Shown: positions 6,773-13,315 of the stretch, one piece after another
How the letters are laid out: each line of letters opens with the position of its first letter
Position numbering within the stretch: position 1 is the stretch's first letter
Source: Flavobacteriaceae bacterium
Lineage (GTDB): Bacteria > Bacteroidota > Bacteroidia > Flavobacteriales > Flavobacteriaceae
NCBI GenBank assembly: GCA_013003145.1
Contig: JABDLH010000059.1
Location: 1-14,536 of the forward strand
Length of the DNA: 14,536 nt
Direction of reading: 5' to 3'
Notes under the pieces: model-generated
Databases searched by the model: none
The model's input: only the letters and a program-made list of their open reading frames with translations
Told to the model about the DNA's origin: nothing
Program-made: the position numbers and the translations under genes

Positions 6773-8140
6773 ATGAAGGCAATCATCCGTACAAAACTGG
6801 AATCACCGCGTGAGGCTGCCCCACTGGCAGTCTTTCGCATTTTGTTCGGTTTCATGATGCTGTTTTCAATTATCCGGTTCTGGTATCACGGATGGATAGA
6901 ATCCCTTTACCTGGAACCTGATTTTCATTTTTCGTATTACGGTTTTGAATGGGTAAAACCCCTTGGGCCTTATACATACCTGATCTTCCTGCTGTGTGCA
7001 CTCTCTTCTGTAGGGATAGCCTTGGGCTATAAGTATCGTTGGTCCAGCATACTGTTTTTCCTGAGCTTTACCTACATAGAACTCGTGGATAAGACCACCT
7101 ACCTGAATCATTATTATTTTATCAGCGTACTGTCCCTGCTAATGATCTTTCTGCCCTTGCAGGCTTACTATTCTGTCGATGCCTGGAAAAAACCAGGCAA
7201 GGCATTCCAGCTGCTTCCTTCATGGCCTGTCCTTTCATTACGTCTCCTGCTGGGAATCGTTTATTTTTACGCTGGCCTGGCAAAACTCAACTCGGATTGG
7301 ATGCTGAAAGCCATGCCCTTGAAGATCTGGTTGCCATCTAAGTTTGATATTCCCATGATCGGCGGTCTCCTGGGCCAGGAATGGGTGCAATATGCTTTCT
7401 CCTGGACGGGTGCACTGTTTGACCTGGCAGTACCATTCCTGCTTTTATCTAAAAGAACTCGTGTACCGGCTTTTATTGTCTTGGTTATATTCCATGTGCT
7501 GACCCGGGTGCTCTTCCCTATCGGGATGTTTCCTTATATCATGATCGTATCCGCGCTCATCTTTTTTCCTGCTTCAGTACATCATAGATTTTTGGAGATC
7601 CTGTCCCGTCTGACAGGAATAATTAAGCAGCGTTTTGATAATGGTCGTAGATTGGTCTCTAATTATGGCTATGCTCATACATTTAAAATGACTTTCTTCG
7701 CACTTTTTTTTGGAGTGCAAATACTGTTCCCATGGCGATACCTGCTTTATCCCGGGGAGCTTTTCTGGACGGAGGAAGGTTATCGATTTTCTTGGAGGGT
7801 AATGTTGATGGAGAAATCGGGTTATGCGCAGTTCAAAGTGGTGGATGAAGACAGTGGGAAATGGGTTTACGTAGACAACTCAGAATTTCTTACTGCTTTC
7901 CAGGAAAAGCAAATGTCTTTTCAACCAGATTTTATCCTGGAATTCGCACATTTCCTGGAAGATCATTACCGTCAGCTGGGATGGGGAGACGTAGGTGTCT
8001 ACGTAGACAGCAGGGTCGCACTCAACGGAAGACTGAGTCGGCCGTTTATCGATCCAAGGGCAGACCTCACCCAATACGAGGATACATTTAAACCGAAAAC
8101 CTGGATATTACCTTTTCATGATACGATTAAAGGATTGTAG
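6773..8140 (+). CDS. HTTM / vitamin K-dependent gamma-carboxylase-like membrane protein
   Basis: A 455-residue inner-membrane protein with seven or eight hydrophobic segments in the first 320 residues and a soluble C-terminal domain. HTTM-family landmarks are 'LNHYYFISVLSLLMIFLP' (about 110-127), 'YFYAGLAKLNSDW' (about 165-177) and 'FHVLTRVLFPIGMFPY' (about 240-255). The C-terminal part has 'FSWRVMLMEKSGY', 'LNGRLSRPFIDPRADL' and matches the layout of human gamma-glutamyl carboxylase (GGCX), which turns protein Glu into gamma-carboxy-Glu using reduced vitamin K. Lys171 in 'AGLAKLNSDW' aligns with the GGCX catalytic base Lys218 in my reading, so activity is possible; flavobacteria make menaquinone (vitamin K2). 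The real substrate is unknown. The start is 3 nt after the imelysin stop, and the 3' end overlaps the TonB receptor start by 23 nt, so all are one operon. Confidence 0.9.
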   Translation: MKAIIRTKLESPREAAPLAVFRILFGFMMLFSIIRFWYHGWIESLYLEPDFHFSYYGFEWVKPLGPYTYLIFLLCALSSVGIALGYKYRWSSILFFLSFTYIELVDKTTYLNHYYFISVLSLLMIFLPLQAYYSVDAWKKPGKAFQLLPSWPVLSLRLLLGIVYFYAGLAKLNSDWMLKAMPLKIWLPSKFDIPMIGGLLGQEWVQYAFSWTGALFDLAVPFLLLSKRTRVPAFIVLVIFHVLTRVLFPIGMFPYIMIVSALIFFPASVHHRFLEILSRLTGIIKQRFDNGRRLVSNYGYAHTFKMTFFALFFGVQILFPWRYLLYPGELFWTEEGYRFSWRVMLMEKSGYAQFKVVDEDSGKWVYVDNSEFLTAFQEKQMSFQPDFILEFAHFLEDHYRQLGWGDVGVYVDSRVALNGRLSRPFIDPRADLTQYEDTFKPKTWILPFHDTIKGL

Positions 8141-10589
8141 TTTTATATGCATACTTATGCTGAGTATGTTCGGATTTGCACAGGGCAGCCTGCAAGGTGT
8201 TATCACAGGGCCGGACGGGAAACCAGTCCCCGGAGCCGAGGTTTTTTTAAGAAATTCAGAAGTCTTATCCGAAGCAGATGAAAACGGGAATTATAGCTTT
8301 AGTTCCCTTGCAGAAGGTACTTATAGTATGGTAGTCTTCGCCTTTGAGTTTAAGGTTTCGGAAATTCAAGTTATGGTTGATGGACCAACGATACAAAACG
8401 TACAGCTTGAACGGCTGAGTGAAGCACTGTCAGAAGTCGTATTGATACAGGAACGGCAACGGGTCTTTGCTCTAAAAAGTTTGAAGAAGGTAGAAGGTAC
8501 GGCCATCTACGCCGGGAAGAAAAGCGAAGTTGTGCTTATGGATCAATTGGTGGCTAACGTCGCAGCTAATAACCCGCGGCAGGTATACAGCCAGGTGGTA
8601 GGGCTCAATATATACGAAAATGGAGATGCCGGGCTGCAACTGAATATCGGGGGACGGGGATTGGATCCCAACCGGACTGCTAATTTCAATACCCGGCAGA
8701 ATGGATATGACATCAGTGCCGATGCCCTTGGGTACCCGGAAAGTTATTATACGCCACCGGCCGAGGCCCTGAGTGAAATACAGGTGGTACGCGGCGCTGC
8801 CTCCCTGCAATATGGGCCGCAATTTGGTGGTTTAGTAAATTTTAAATTCAAACGTCCGGTAACCGACAAAGCAATTGAATGGACCAGCAGGCAGACCGTC
8901 GGATCGTATAACCTCTTTACCAGTTTCAATAGTTTAAGTGGTACGGTAGACGATTTCAGCTACTATACCTATTTCAATTACAAAGAAGGCGATGGTTTCC
9001 GCCCGAACTCTGAATTCAACAGTCGGAATTATTTCGGATCCTTCAATCTGAAACTCAGTGAGGACACTCAACTTACATTTGAAGCTACCGTCCTGGATTA
9101 CCTGGCTAAGCAAGCCGGTGGACTTACGGATGCCCAGTTTGAAGAGGATCCTATCTTCAGTAACCGGGCACGTAACTGGTTCACCGTTGACTGGAAGCTT
9201 TTTTCCCTGCGACTGGACCACCGTTTAAACTCCCGCTCGGATATCAGTTTACAATTATTCACCCTGGAGGCCAATCGCTCTGCCCTTGGTTTCCGTACCA
9301 ACCGCGTATCCCAGCCCGATGACCCATCGGAACCTCGTGAACTCCTGGTCGATGATTTCCGGAATTGGGGAGCAGACTTTCGCTACCTGACCAGGTATAC
9401 TCTGGCGGGAAAGAATTCTGTACTCTTATTGGGTACAAAGTACTACCAGACCGACAATCGCCAGGAACAGGGACCCGGTAGTGCGGCTTCCAACCCGGAC
9501 TTCAATTTTTATACACAGGATTTTCCCAATTACGAGCGGCAATCTTCATTTGAGCTCCCGAATACCAACCTGGCGATATTCGGCGAGAATATCATCGATC
9601 TGAGCCCCAGCTTTTCAATCACTCCTGGTTTTCGTTGGGAATACATAAAGACTGAAAGTGAAGGAGCATACAGGAATATCGTACTGGACCTGGCCGGTAA
9701 TCCTCTTTTGAATGAAGAAGTCACGGATAACCGGACCTTTGAACGTAACTTCTTGCTCTTAGGGCTTGGTGCGGCATTAAAACTTGGTAAAAGCAGTGAA
9801 CTTTATGCAAATATCTCCCAGAATTACCGTTCGGTGACCTTTAGTGATATCAGGGTAGTGAATCCCTCATACCAGGTAGCTGAAGATATCCGGGATGAGG
9901 ATGGATTTACGGCTGATATAGGATTCCGGGGGAATTATAAACGAATTCTTTCCTTTGATCTCAGTGCCTTCAGCCTGCTCTATGATAACCGCCTGGGAGA
10001 GATCTTAAAAAATGAGACCCGTACCAATGCAAATGGCGATGTGGTTGAGACCGGCAGGGTGGTTCGCTTCCGGGGAAATATTGGAACGGCTTTTATGTAT
10101 GGACTGGAAAGCTTCCTGGACTGGAATTTAAAAAGAACATTTGTGCCCAATGCTGAGCGATTACGGGCCAACGTTTACCTGAACCTCGCCTTGACAGACT
10201 CGGAATACCTTGAATCTGAAGAAACCGGGGTAGAGGGGAACAGGGTAGAATTTATTCCGAAGATCAACATGAAGTCCGGCTTACAATTCGGGTATGGTAA
10301 CTTTCTTGGGAGTTTACAATACTCCTATTTGTCTGAACAATTTACCGATGCGACCAATGCGCCCAGGGATGTCAATGACAACCAGCGGGGGATAGAAGGT
10401 GCTATCCCGGCCTACGATATCATGGACCTCTCTTTGTCATACAGCTACCGTAAATGGAAATTGGAAGCAGGGGTCAATAATTTGATGGACAACACTTATT
10501 TTACCCGTAGGGCTACCGGCTATCCCGGACCGGGAATTATCCCTGCAGAGCCGCGAACATTTTACACAGGAATTCAATTCAAACTTTAA
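8118..10589 (+). CDS. FecA-like TonB-dependent receptor
   Basis: An outer-membrane receptor of 823 residues, most like ferric citrate/siderophore receptors. Order of parts: signal peptide (1-21, 'MFGFAQ'), a carboxypeptidase-D regulatory-like beta-sandwich (about 25-100, 'GVITGPDGKPVPGAEVFL'), the plug (about 130-250) and the 22-strand barrel to the end. The plug carries the FecA-type run 'LNIGGRGLDPNRT', then 'EIQVVRGAASLQYGPQFGG', where ferric dicitrate receptors have 'GIRGLNPRRS' and 'VVRGGAGVRYGPQ'. Late barrel motifs include 'AGVNNLMDNTYFTRRATGYPGPG' and 'EPRTFYTGIQFKL'. The ATG at 8118 lies inside the HTTM gene and gives the full signal peptide, which points to translational coupling. 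With the imelysin it supports iron import; the exact ligand is not known. Confidence 0.95.
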   Translation: MIRLKDCSFICILMLSMFGFAQGSLQGVITGPDGKPVPGAEVFLRNSEVLSEADENGNYSFSSLAEGTYSMVVFAFEFKVSEIQVMVDGPTIQNVQLERLSEALSEVVLIQERQRVFALKSLKKVEGTAIYAGKKSEVVLMDQLVANVAANNPRQVYSQVVGLNIYENGDAGLQLNIGGRGLDPNRTANFNTRQNGYDISADALGYPESYYTPPAEALSEIQVVRGAASLQYGPQFGGLVNFKFKRPVTDKAIEWTSRQTVGSYNLFTSFNSLSGTVDDFSYYTYFNYKEGDGFRPNSEFNSRNYFGSFNLKLSEDTQLTFEATVLDYLAKQAGGLTDAQFEEDPIFSNRARNWFTVDWKLFSLRLDHRLNSRSDISLQLFTLEANRSALGFRTNRVSQPDDPSEPRELLVDDFRNWGADFRYLTRYTLAGKNSVLLLGTKYYQTDNRQEQGPGSAASNPDFNFYTQDFPNYERQSSFELPNTNLAIFGENIIDLSPSFSITPGFRWEYIKTESEGAYRNIVLDLAGNPLLNEEVTDNRTFERNFLLLGLGAALKLGKSSELYANISQNYRSVTFSDIRVVNPSYQVAEDIRDEDGFTADIGFRGNYKRILSFDLSAFSLLYDNRLGEILKNETRTNANGDVVETGRVVRFRGNIGTAFMYGLESFLDWNLKRTFVPNAERLRANVYLNLALTDSEYLESEETGVEGNRVEFIPKINMKSGLQFGYGNFLGSLQYSYLSEQFTDATNAPRDVNDNQRGIEGAIPAYDIMDLSLSYSYRKWKLEAGVNNLMDNTYFTRRATGYPGPGIIPAEPRTFYTGIQFKL

Positions 10590-10594
10590 TAAAC

Positions 10595-10616
10595 ATAATT
10601 ACACCAAAGTAATTAT
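10595..10616 (+). other. Hairpin just after the TonB receptor stop
   Basis: Perfect 8-bp stem: ataattac (10595-10602) and gtaattat (10609-10616) with a 6-nt loop, starting 6 nt after the stop codon. It is A/T-rich and has no T-run, so it is more likely an mRNA 3'-end structure than a terminator. Confidence 0.5.
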
Positions 10617-10692
10617 TTCCTGGGCCAAATACGTGCGTTCCACTTATAGTGCCCAATTGGCAGAATAACGGGTATTTTAAAATTATATGAAG

Positions 10693-10727
10693 GAGCACCT
10701 CCCGCGGAACGCAGGAGGTGTTCTTTT
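10693..10727 (+). terminator. Terminator of the central operon
   Basis: A 10-bp stem (gagcacctcc 10693-10702 with ggaggtgttc 10714-10723, one G-U pair), extendable by A-T pairs on the outside, an 11-nt loop, and a T-run from 10724. It ends the TonB receptor transcript, about 100 nt after the stop codon. It may also stop the convergent Cys-rich gene, though the A-run needed for that direction is weak. Confidence 0.88.
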
Positions 10728-10742
10728 ATTTAGATGGGTTTA

Positions 10743-10985
10743 TTACGCCTGTGCACGGGGTGCCCAATGATTACATAACATACCGGGGGCGGCCTTCTGT
10801 GGATTGGCGCAATCCGGGTTGAGGTAACGCGAGCAGGTCGCACAATTCGGGTCGTCTTTTAAGGCTGCCATCATTTCAAAACTATCACAGGTGTAGGCCG
10901 TGCCTACATTGGTTTTATGGTGCATGCAGAAACCTTCACTGTATTTCTCGCAATTCTGGCAACTATTTCCTAATCTGATACTCAT
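10743..10985 (-). CDS. Small Cys-rich protein with a duplicated Cys4 motif
   Basis: I do not recognise a named family. The protein has 80 residues, no signal peptide and eight cysteines in two similar sets: Cys9-x2-Cys12-x7-Cys20-x12-Cys33 and Cys48-x2-Cys51-x7-Cys59-x11-Cys71. Both sets have 'NC-x2-C-x2-Y' at the start and an aromatic residue after the last Cys ('CDSF', 'CNHW'), so an internal duplication is likely. Two CxxC pairs in Cys4 spacing suggest two zinc-ribbon-like sites or iron-sulphur clusters, in the cytoplasm. A shadow ORF is unlikely given this ordered Cys pattern, a candidate promoter upstream and convergent placement against the operon terminator. Its place between an iron-type operon and guaB does not reveal its job. 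Confidence 0.78.
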   Translation of the reverse strand: MSIRLGNSCQNCEKYSEGFCMHHKTNVGTAYTCDSFEMMAALKDDPNCATCSRYLNPDCANPQKAAPGMLCNHWAPRAQA

Positions 10986-11011
10986 AACGCGAAATTTATT
11001 AAGGTGTCTCT

Positions 11012-11042
11012 TAAATTTACGAGCTTTTTATATAGAATGCAA
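11012..11042 (-). promoter_or_regulatory. Candidate promoter of the Cys-rich gene
   Basis: On the minus strand TTG (11042-11040) is followed after 20 bp by TAAATTTA (11019-11012), seven of eight matches to TAnnTTTG. The start codon is 26 nt further on. The -7 region also forms one arm of an AAATTTA/TAAATTT inverted repeat (10992-10998 and 11012-11018). Confidence 0.45.
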
Positions 11043-11136
11043 GCCATATTTGGGGCCTGGACACTTAATGTTTGGCCAGTTTTACATTTATTTTAACCCT
11101 ATCCGGTTTATACTAGCAAGCAGCATTTCAATTAAC

Positions 11137-11155
11137 TATATGCAGGTTGCATATA
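11137..11155 (+). promoter_or_regulatory. Perfect 8-3-8 inverted repeat upstream of guaB (candidate operator)
   Basis: TATATGCA at 11137-11144 and TGCATATA at 11148-11155 around GGT. It covers the place where the -33 element of the guaB promoter must lie, so a bound dimer would block or recruit RNA polymerase. Confidence 0.55.
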
Positions 11156-11161
11156 ATGTGG

Positions 11162-11169
11162 TATATTTG
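11162..11169 (+). promoter_or_regulatory. guaB promoter, -7 element
   Basis: TATATTTG is an exact TAnnTTTG match, 23 nt before the ATG. The -33 box is poor: TATG at 11139-11142 with a 19-bp spacer, inside the upstream inverted repeat. Weak -33 plus a palindrome suggests a regulated promoter. Confidence 0.65.
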
Positions 11170-11172
11170 CAC

Positions 11173-11191
11173 GCAATTAATCCTTAATTGC
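11173..11191 (+). promoter_or_regulatory. Perfect 8-3-8 inverted repeat in the guaB leader
   Basis: GCAATTAA at 11173-11180 and TTAATTGC at 11184-11191 around TCC, ending one base before the ATG. With a transcription start near 11174 the mRNA would begin at or just inside this hairpin, which could limit ribosome access or protect the 5' end; as DNA it could be a second operator. Confidence 0.5.
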
Positions 11192-11192
11192 C

Positions 11193-12665
11193 ATGGAAGC
11201 CCACCTGCACAAAATTTTAGGAGAAGGTCTCACTTACGACGACGTACTCCTGGTCCCCGCATTCTCAGACGTACTCCCAAGAGAAGTGAGTATACAATCC
11301 AGGTTCACCCGGAACATCAGTTTAAACGTGCCTATCGTTTCCGCAGCTATGGATACGGTTACCGAATCCAAGATGGCTATTGCTATGGCGAGGGAAGGTG
11401 GTATCGGAGTTCTTCACAAGAACATGACCATAGAGCAACAGGCGCTCAAGGTACGGAAGGTGAAGCGTGCAGAAAGCGGCATGATCATGGACCCGGTGAC
11501 CTTACCGGAAAACGCAGTGGTCAAGGACGCTAAGGATAGCATGAAAGAACACCGGATCGGGGGTATCCCGATCGTGGATGAGAAGAATACCCTGGTAGGC
11601 ATCGTGACCAACAGGGATCTTCGTTTTGAAAAAAATGATTCCCGACCTATTGCCGAGGTGATGACATACAAGAAGCTGGTAACAGTAAGTGAAGGTACTT
11701 CACTGGAAGAAGCCGAAGTCATACTTCAGGAAAATAAGATCGAAAAACTGCCGGTCACCGATAAGAACAACAAGCTAGTGGGCCTGATCACATTTCGTGA
11801 CATCACCAAACTCACCCAAAAACCAATCGCCAACAAAGACCAGTATGGTCGTTTACGCGTCGCTGCGGCTATCGGGGTTACCGGTGATGCCGTTAAGCGG
11901 GCAGAAGCTCTTGTAAAAGCCGGAGTTGATGCCATAGTGATCGATACCGCCCACGGGCATACCAAGGGAGTGGTACATGTATTGAAAGAAGTAAAGAAAC
12001 ATTTCCCGGACCTGGATGTGGTAGTTGGGAACATTGCTACCGGTGATGCCGCAAGATACCTGGTGGAAGCCGGGGCTGATGCTGTTAAGGTAGGAATAGG
12101 GCCCGGATCTATCTGCACCACACGCGTGGTTGCCGGAGTTGGATTTCCGCAATTTTCCGCGGTATTGGAGGTCGCTGCGGCTATAGCAGACACTGATGTA
12201 CCGGTAATTGCAGACGGAGGTATCCGGTATACCGGGGACATTCCTAAAGCCATTGCTGCCGGAGCAGATTGCGTGATGCTTGGATCGCTGTTGGCGGGTA
12301 CCAAGGAATCACCCGGGGAAACCATTATATACGAGGGAAGGAAATTTAAATCTTACCGTGGTATGGGGTCTGTAGAGGCTATGAAAGAAGGAAGTAAGGA
12401 TCGCTATTTCCAGGATGTAGAGGATGATATCAAGAAACTGGTACCTGAAGGTATTGTAGGTAGGGTAGCTTATAAAGGAGACCTGTACGAAAGTATTCAC
12501 CAATTTGTCGGAGGCTTGCGAGCCGGGATGGGCTACTGTGGGGCTAAGGATATCGAGGACCTTAAAAAGAAAGGTCGTTTTGTAAAAATAACTGCAAGTG
12601 GTATCAATGAGAGTCACCCGCATGACGTGACCATCACCAATGAATCACCAAACTACAGCAGATAA
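11193..12665 (+). CDS. guaB: Inosine-5'-monophosphate dehydrogenase
   Basis: It oxidises IMP to XMP with NAD+, the committing step of guanine nucleotide synthesis, as a cytoplasmic tetramer. The 490 residues are the usual length. The N-terminus has '[20 protein letters not shown]'; two CBS domains follow at about 98-150 and 158-208 ('[19 protein letters not shown]', '[18 protein letters not shown]'), which in this family bind adenine and guanine nucleotides for control. The barrel then resumes with 'DTAHGH', the active-site loop '[11 protein letters not shown]' with catalytic Cys308, '[12 protein letters not shown]', the 'YRGMGS' loop and the mobile-flap 'KDRYFQ' Arg-Tyr pair. The ATG at 11193 gives the standard start. 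Monocistronic by layout: own promoter and a terminator hairpin directly after the stop. Confidence 0.98.
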   Translation: MEAHLHKILGEGLTYDDVLLVPAFSDVLPREVSIQSRFTRNISLNVPIVSAAMDTVTESKMAIAMAREGGIGVLHKNMTIEQQALKVRKVKRAESGMIMDPVTLPENAVVKDAKDSMKEHRIGGIPIVDEKNTLVGIVTNRDLRFEKNDSRPIAEVMTYKKLVTVSEGTSLEEAEVILQENKIEKLPVTDKNNKLVGLITFRDITKLTQKPIANKDQYGRLRVAAAIGVTGDAVKRAEALVKAGVDAIVIDTAHGHTKGVVHVLKEVKKHFPDLDVVVGNIATGDAARYLVEAGADAVKVGIGPGSICTTRVVAGVGFPQFSAVLEVAAAIADTDVPVIADGGIRYTGDIPKAIAAGADCVMLGSLLAGTKESPGETIIYEGRKFKSYRGMGSVEAMKEGSKDRYFQDVEDDIKKLVPEGIVGRVAYKGDLYESIHQFVGGLRAGMGYCGAKDIEDLKKKGRFVKITASGINESHPHDVTITNESPNYSR

Positions 12666-12670
12666 TAAAA

Positions 12671-12695
12671 AAACGGCCTTTTCAAAAGGCCGTTT
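12671..12695. terminator. Bidirectional terminator between guaB and the thioredoxin-like gene
   Basis: Perfect 9-bp stem aaacggcct (12671-12679) with aggccgttt (12687-12695). On the minus strand a run of T follows (A-run 12667-12673 on the plus strand), the better signal and serving the thioredoxin-like gene; on the plus strand the T-tract is broken but still ends guaB. Only 5 nt separate it from each stop codon. Confidence 0.88.
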
Positions 12696-12700
12696 CTCAT

Positions 12701-13222
12701 TTATTTGGTCTGACCGTTATAGGTCTCCCAGTCTTTTTCTTTAAAAATATCACTGCCAAAATATTTGGCGATCTTCAGGAAGGGTTCTGCCTTCTGGTAT
12801 CCCGGAACAGGGGATAACATATTCATTTGCTCATCCAGGAATACTACGGTAGGGTAGCTCATCCTTCCCTGCAGCAATGCAGCGGCTAATTCGTGATAGC
12901 CACGGCGACCCTGTGGAATGAACTTATAAGTCTTACCCTTGAATTCGATGGGATCCTTGCCTTCCGCGTCCAGTTTTACCATGTAGAAGTTCTGGGCCAT
13001 ATAAGCAGATACCTCGGGGTTCTGGAAGGTGTCTTTGTCCATTTTCTTACACCATCCACACCAGTCGGTATATACATCTACGAATATCTTTTTTGGGTTC
13101 TTGTCGGTCTGTGAGCGTTTGACGGCTTCGTCCCAGCTGATCCACGCCACGTCCTGGGCCTGCAAGCCGGTAGACATCAGCGCCATGAACATCAGCATTA
13201 AACCCGTTATCGTTTTTTTCAT
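12701..13222 (-). CDS. Exported thioredoxin-fold protein
   Basis: The 173-residue protein has a signal peptide (about 1-22, 'LMLMFMALMSTGLQAQ') and a thioredoxin fold. The redox motif is Cys55-Gly-Trp-Cys58 within 'YTDWCGWCKKMDKDTF', the form common in the thioredoxin_7/DUF255-like group, with the cis-proline at Pro124 in 'MSYPTVVFLDE'. It likely acts in the periplasm as a thiol-disulphide oxidoreductase or reductant; a partner is not visible nearby. It is preceded on the same strand by lysA with a 93-bp gap that holds its own candidate promoter, so co-transcription is possible but not required. The ATG at 13222 gives a full signal peptide. Confidence 0.92.
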   Translation of the reverse strand: MKKTITGLMLMFMALMSTGLQAQDVAWISWDEAVKRSQTDKNPKKIFVDVYTDWCGWCKKMDKDTFQNPEVSAYMAQNFYMVKLDAEGKDPIEFKGKTYKFIPQGRRGYHELAAALLQGRMSYPTVVFLDEQMNMLSPVPGYQKAEPFLKIAKYFGSDIFKEKDWETYNGQTK

Positions 13223-13258
13223 GTTATATATTTTAGTCCTTTAGTTCAATAACTATAC

Positions 13259-13266
13259 CAAAAATA
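13259..13266 (-). promoter_or_regulatory. Candidate -7 promoter element of the thioredoxin-like gene
   Basis: On the minus strand this reads TATTTTTG, an exact TAnnTTTG match, 36 nt before the ATG. A good -33 TTG is not seen (CTG at 13292-13290, spacer 23). Confidence 0.45.
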
Positions 13267-13315
13267 ACGAAAAAAGAGCTGCTTTATTTCAGTCGGGCTG
13301 CCGGATTATCGCGAG

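Noticed and set aside
10653..10660. Palindrome ccaattgg as a separate operator
   Set aside because: An 8-bp palindrome is expected by chance in this length and it lies in a 3' UTR; treated only as part of that structure.
11726..12325. 199-residue open frame on the minus strand
   Set aside because: It lies fully inside guaB on the opposite strand, has low-complexity Ala/Ser/Thr/Pro composition typical of an antisense shadow, and guaB is certain.
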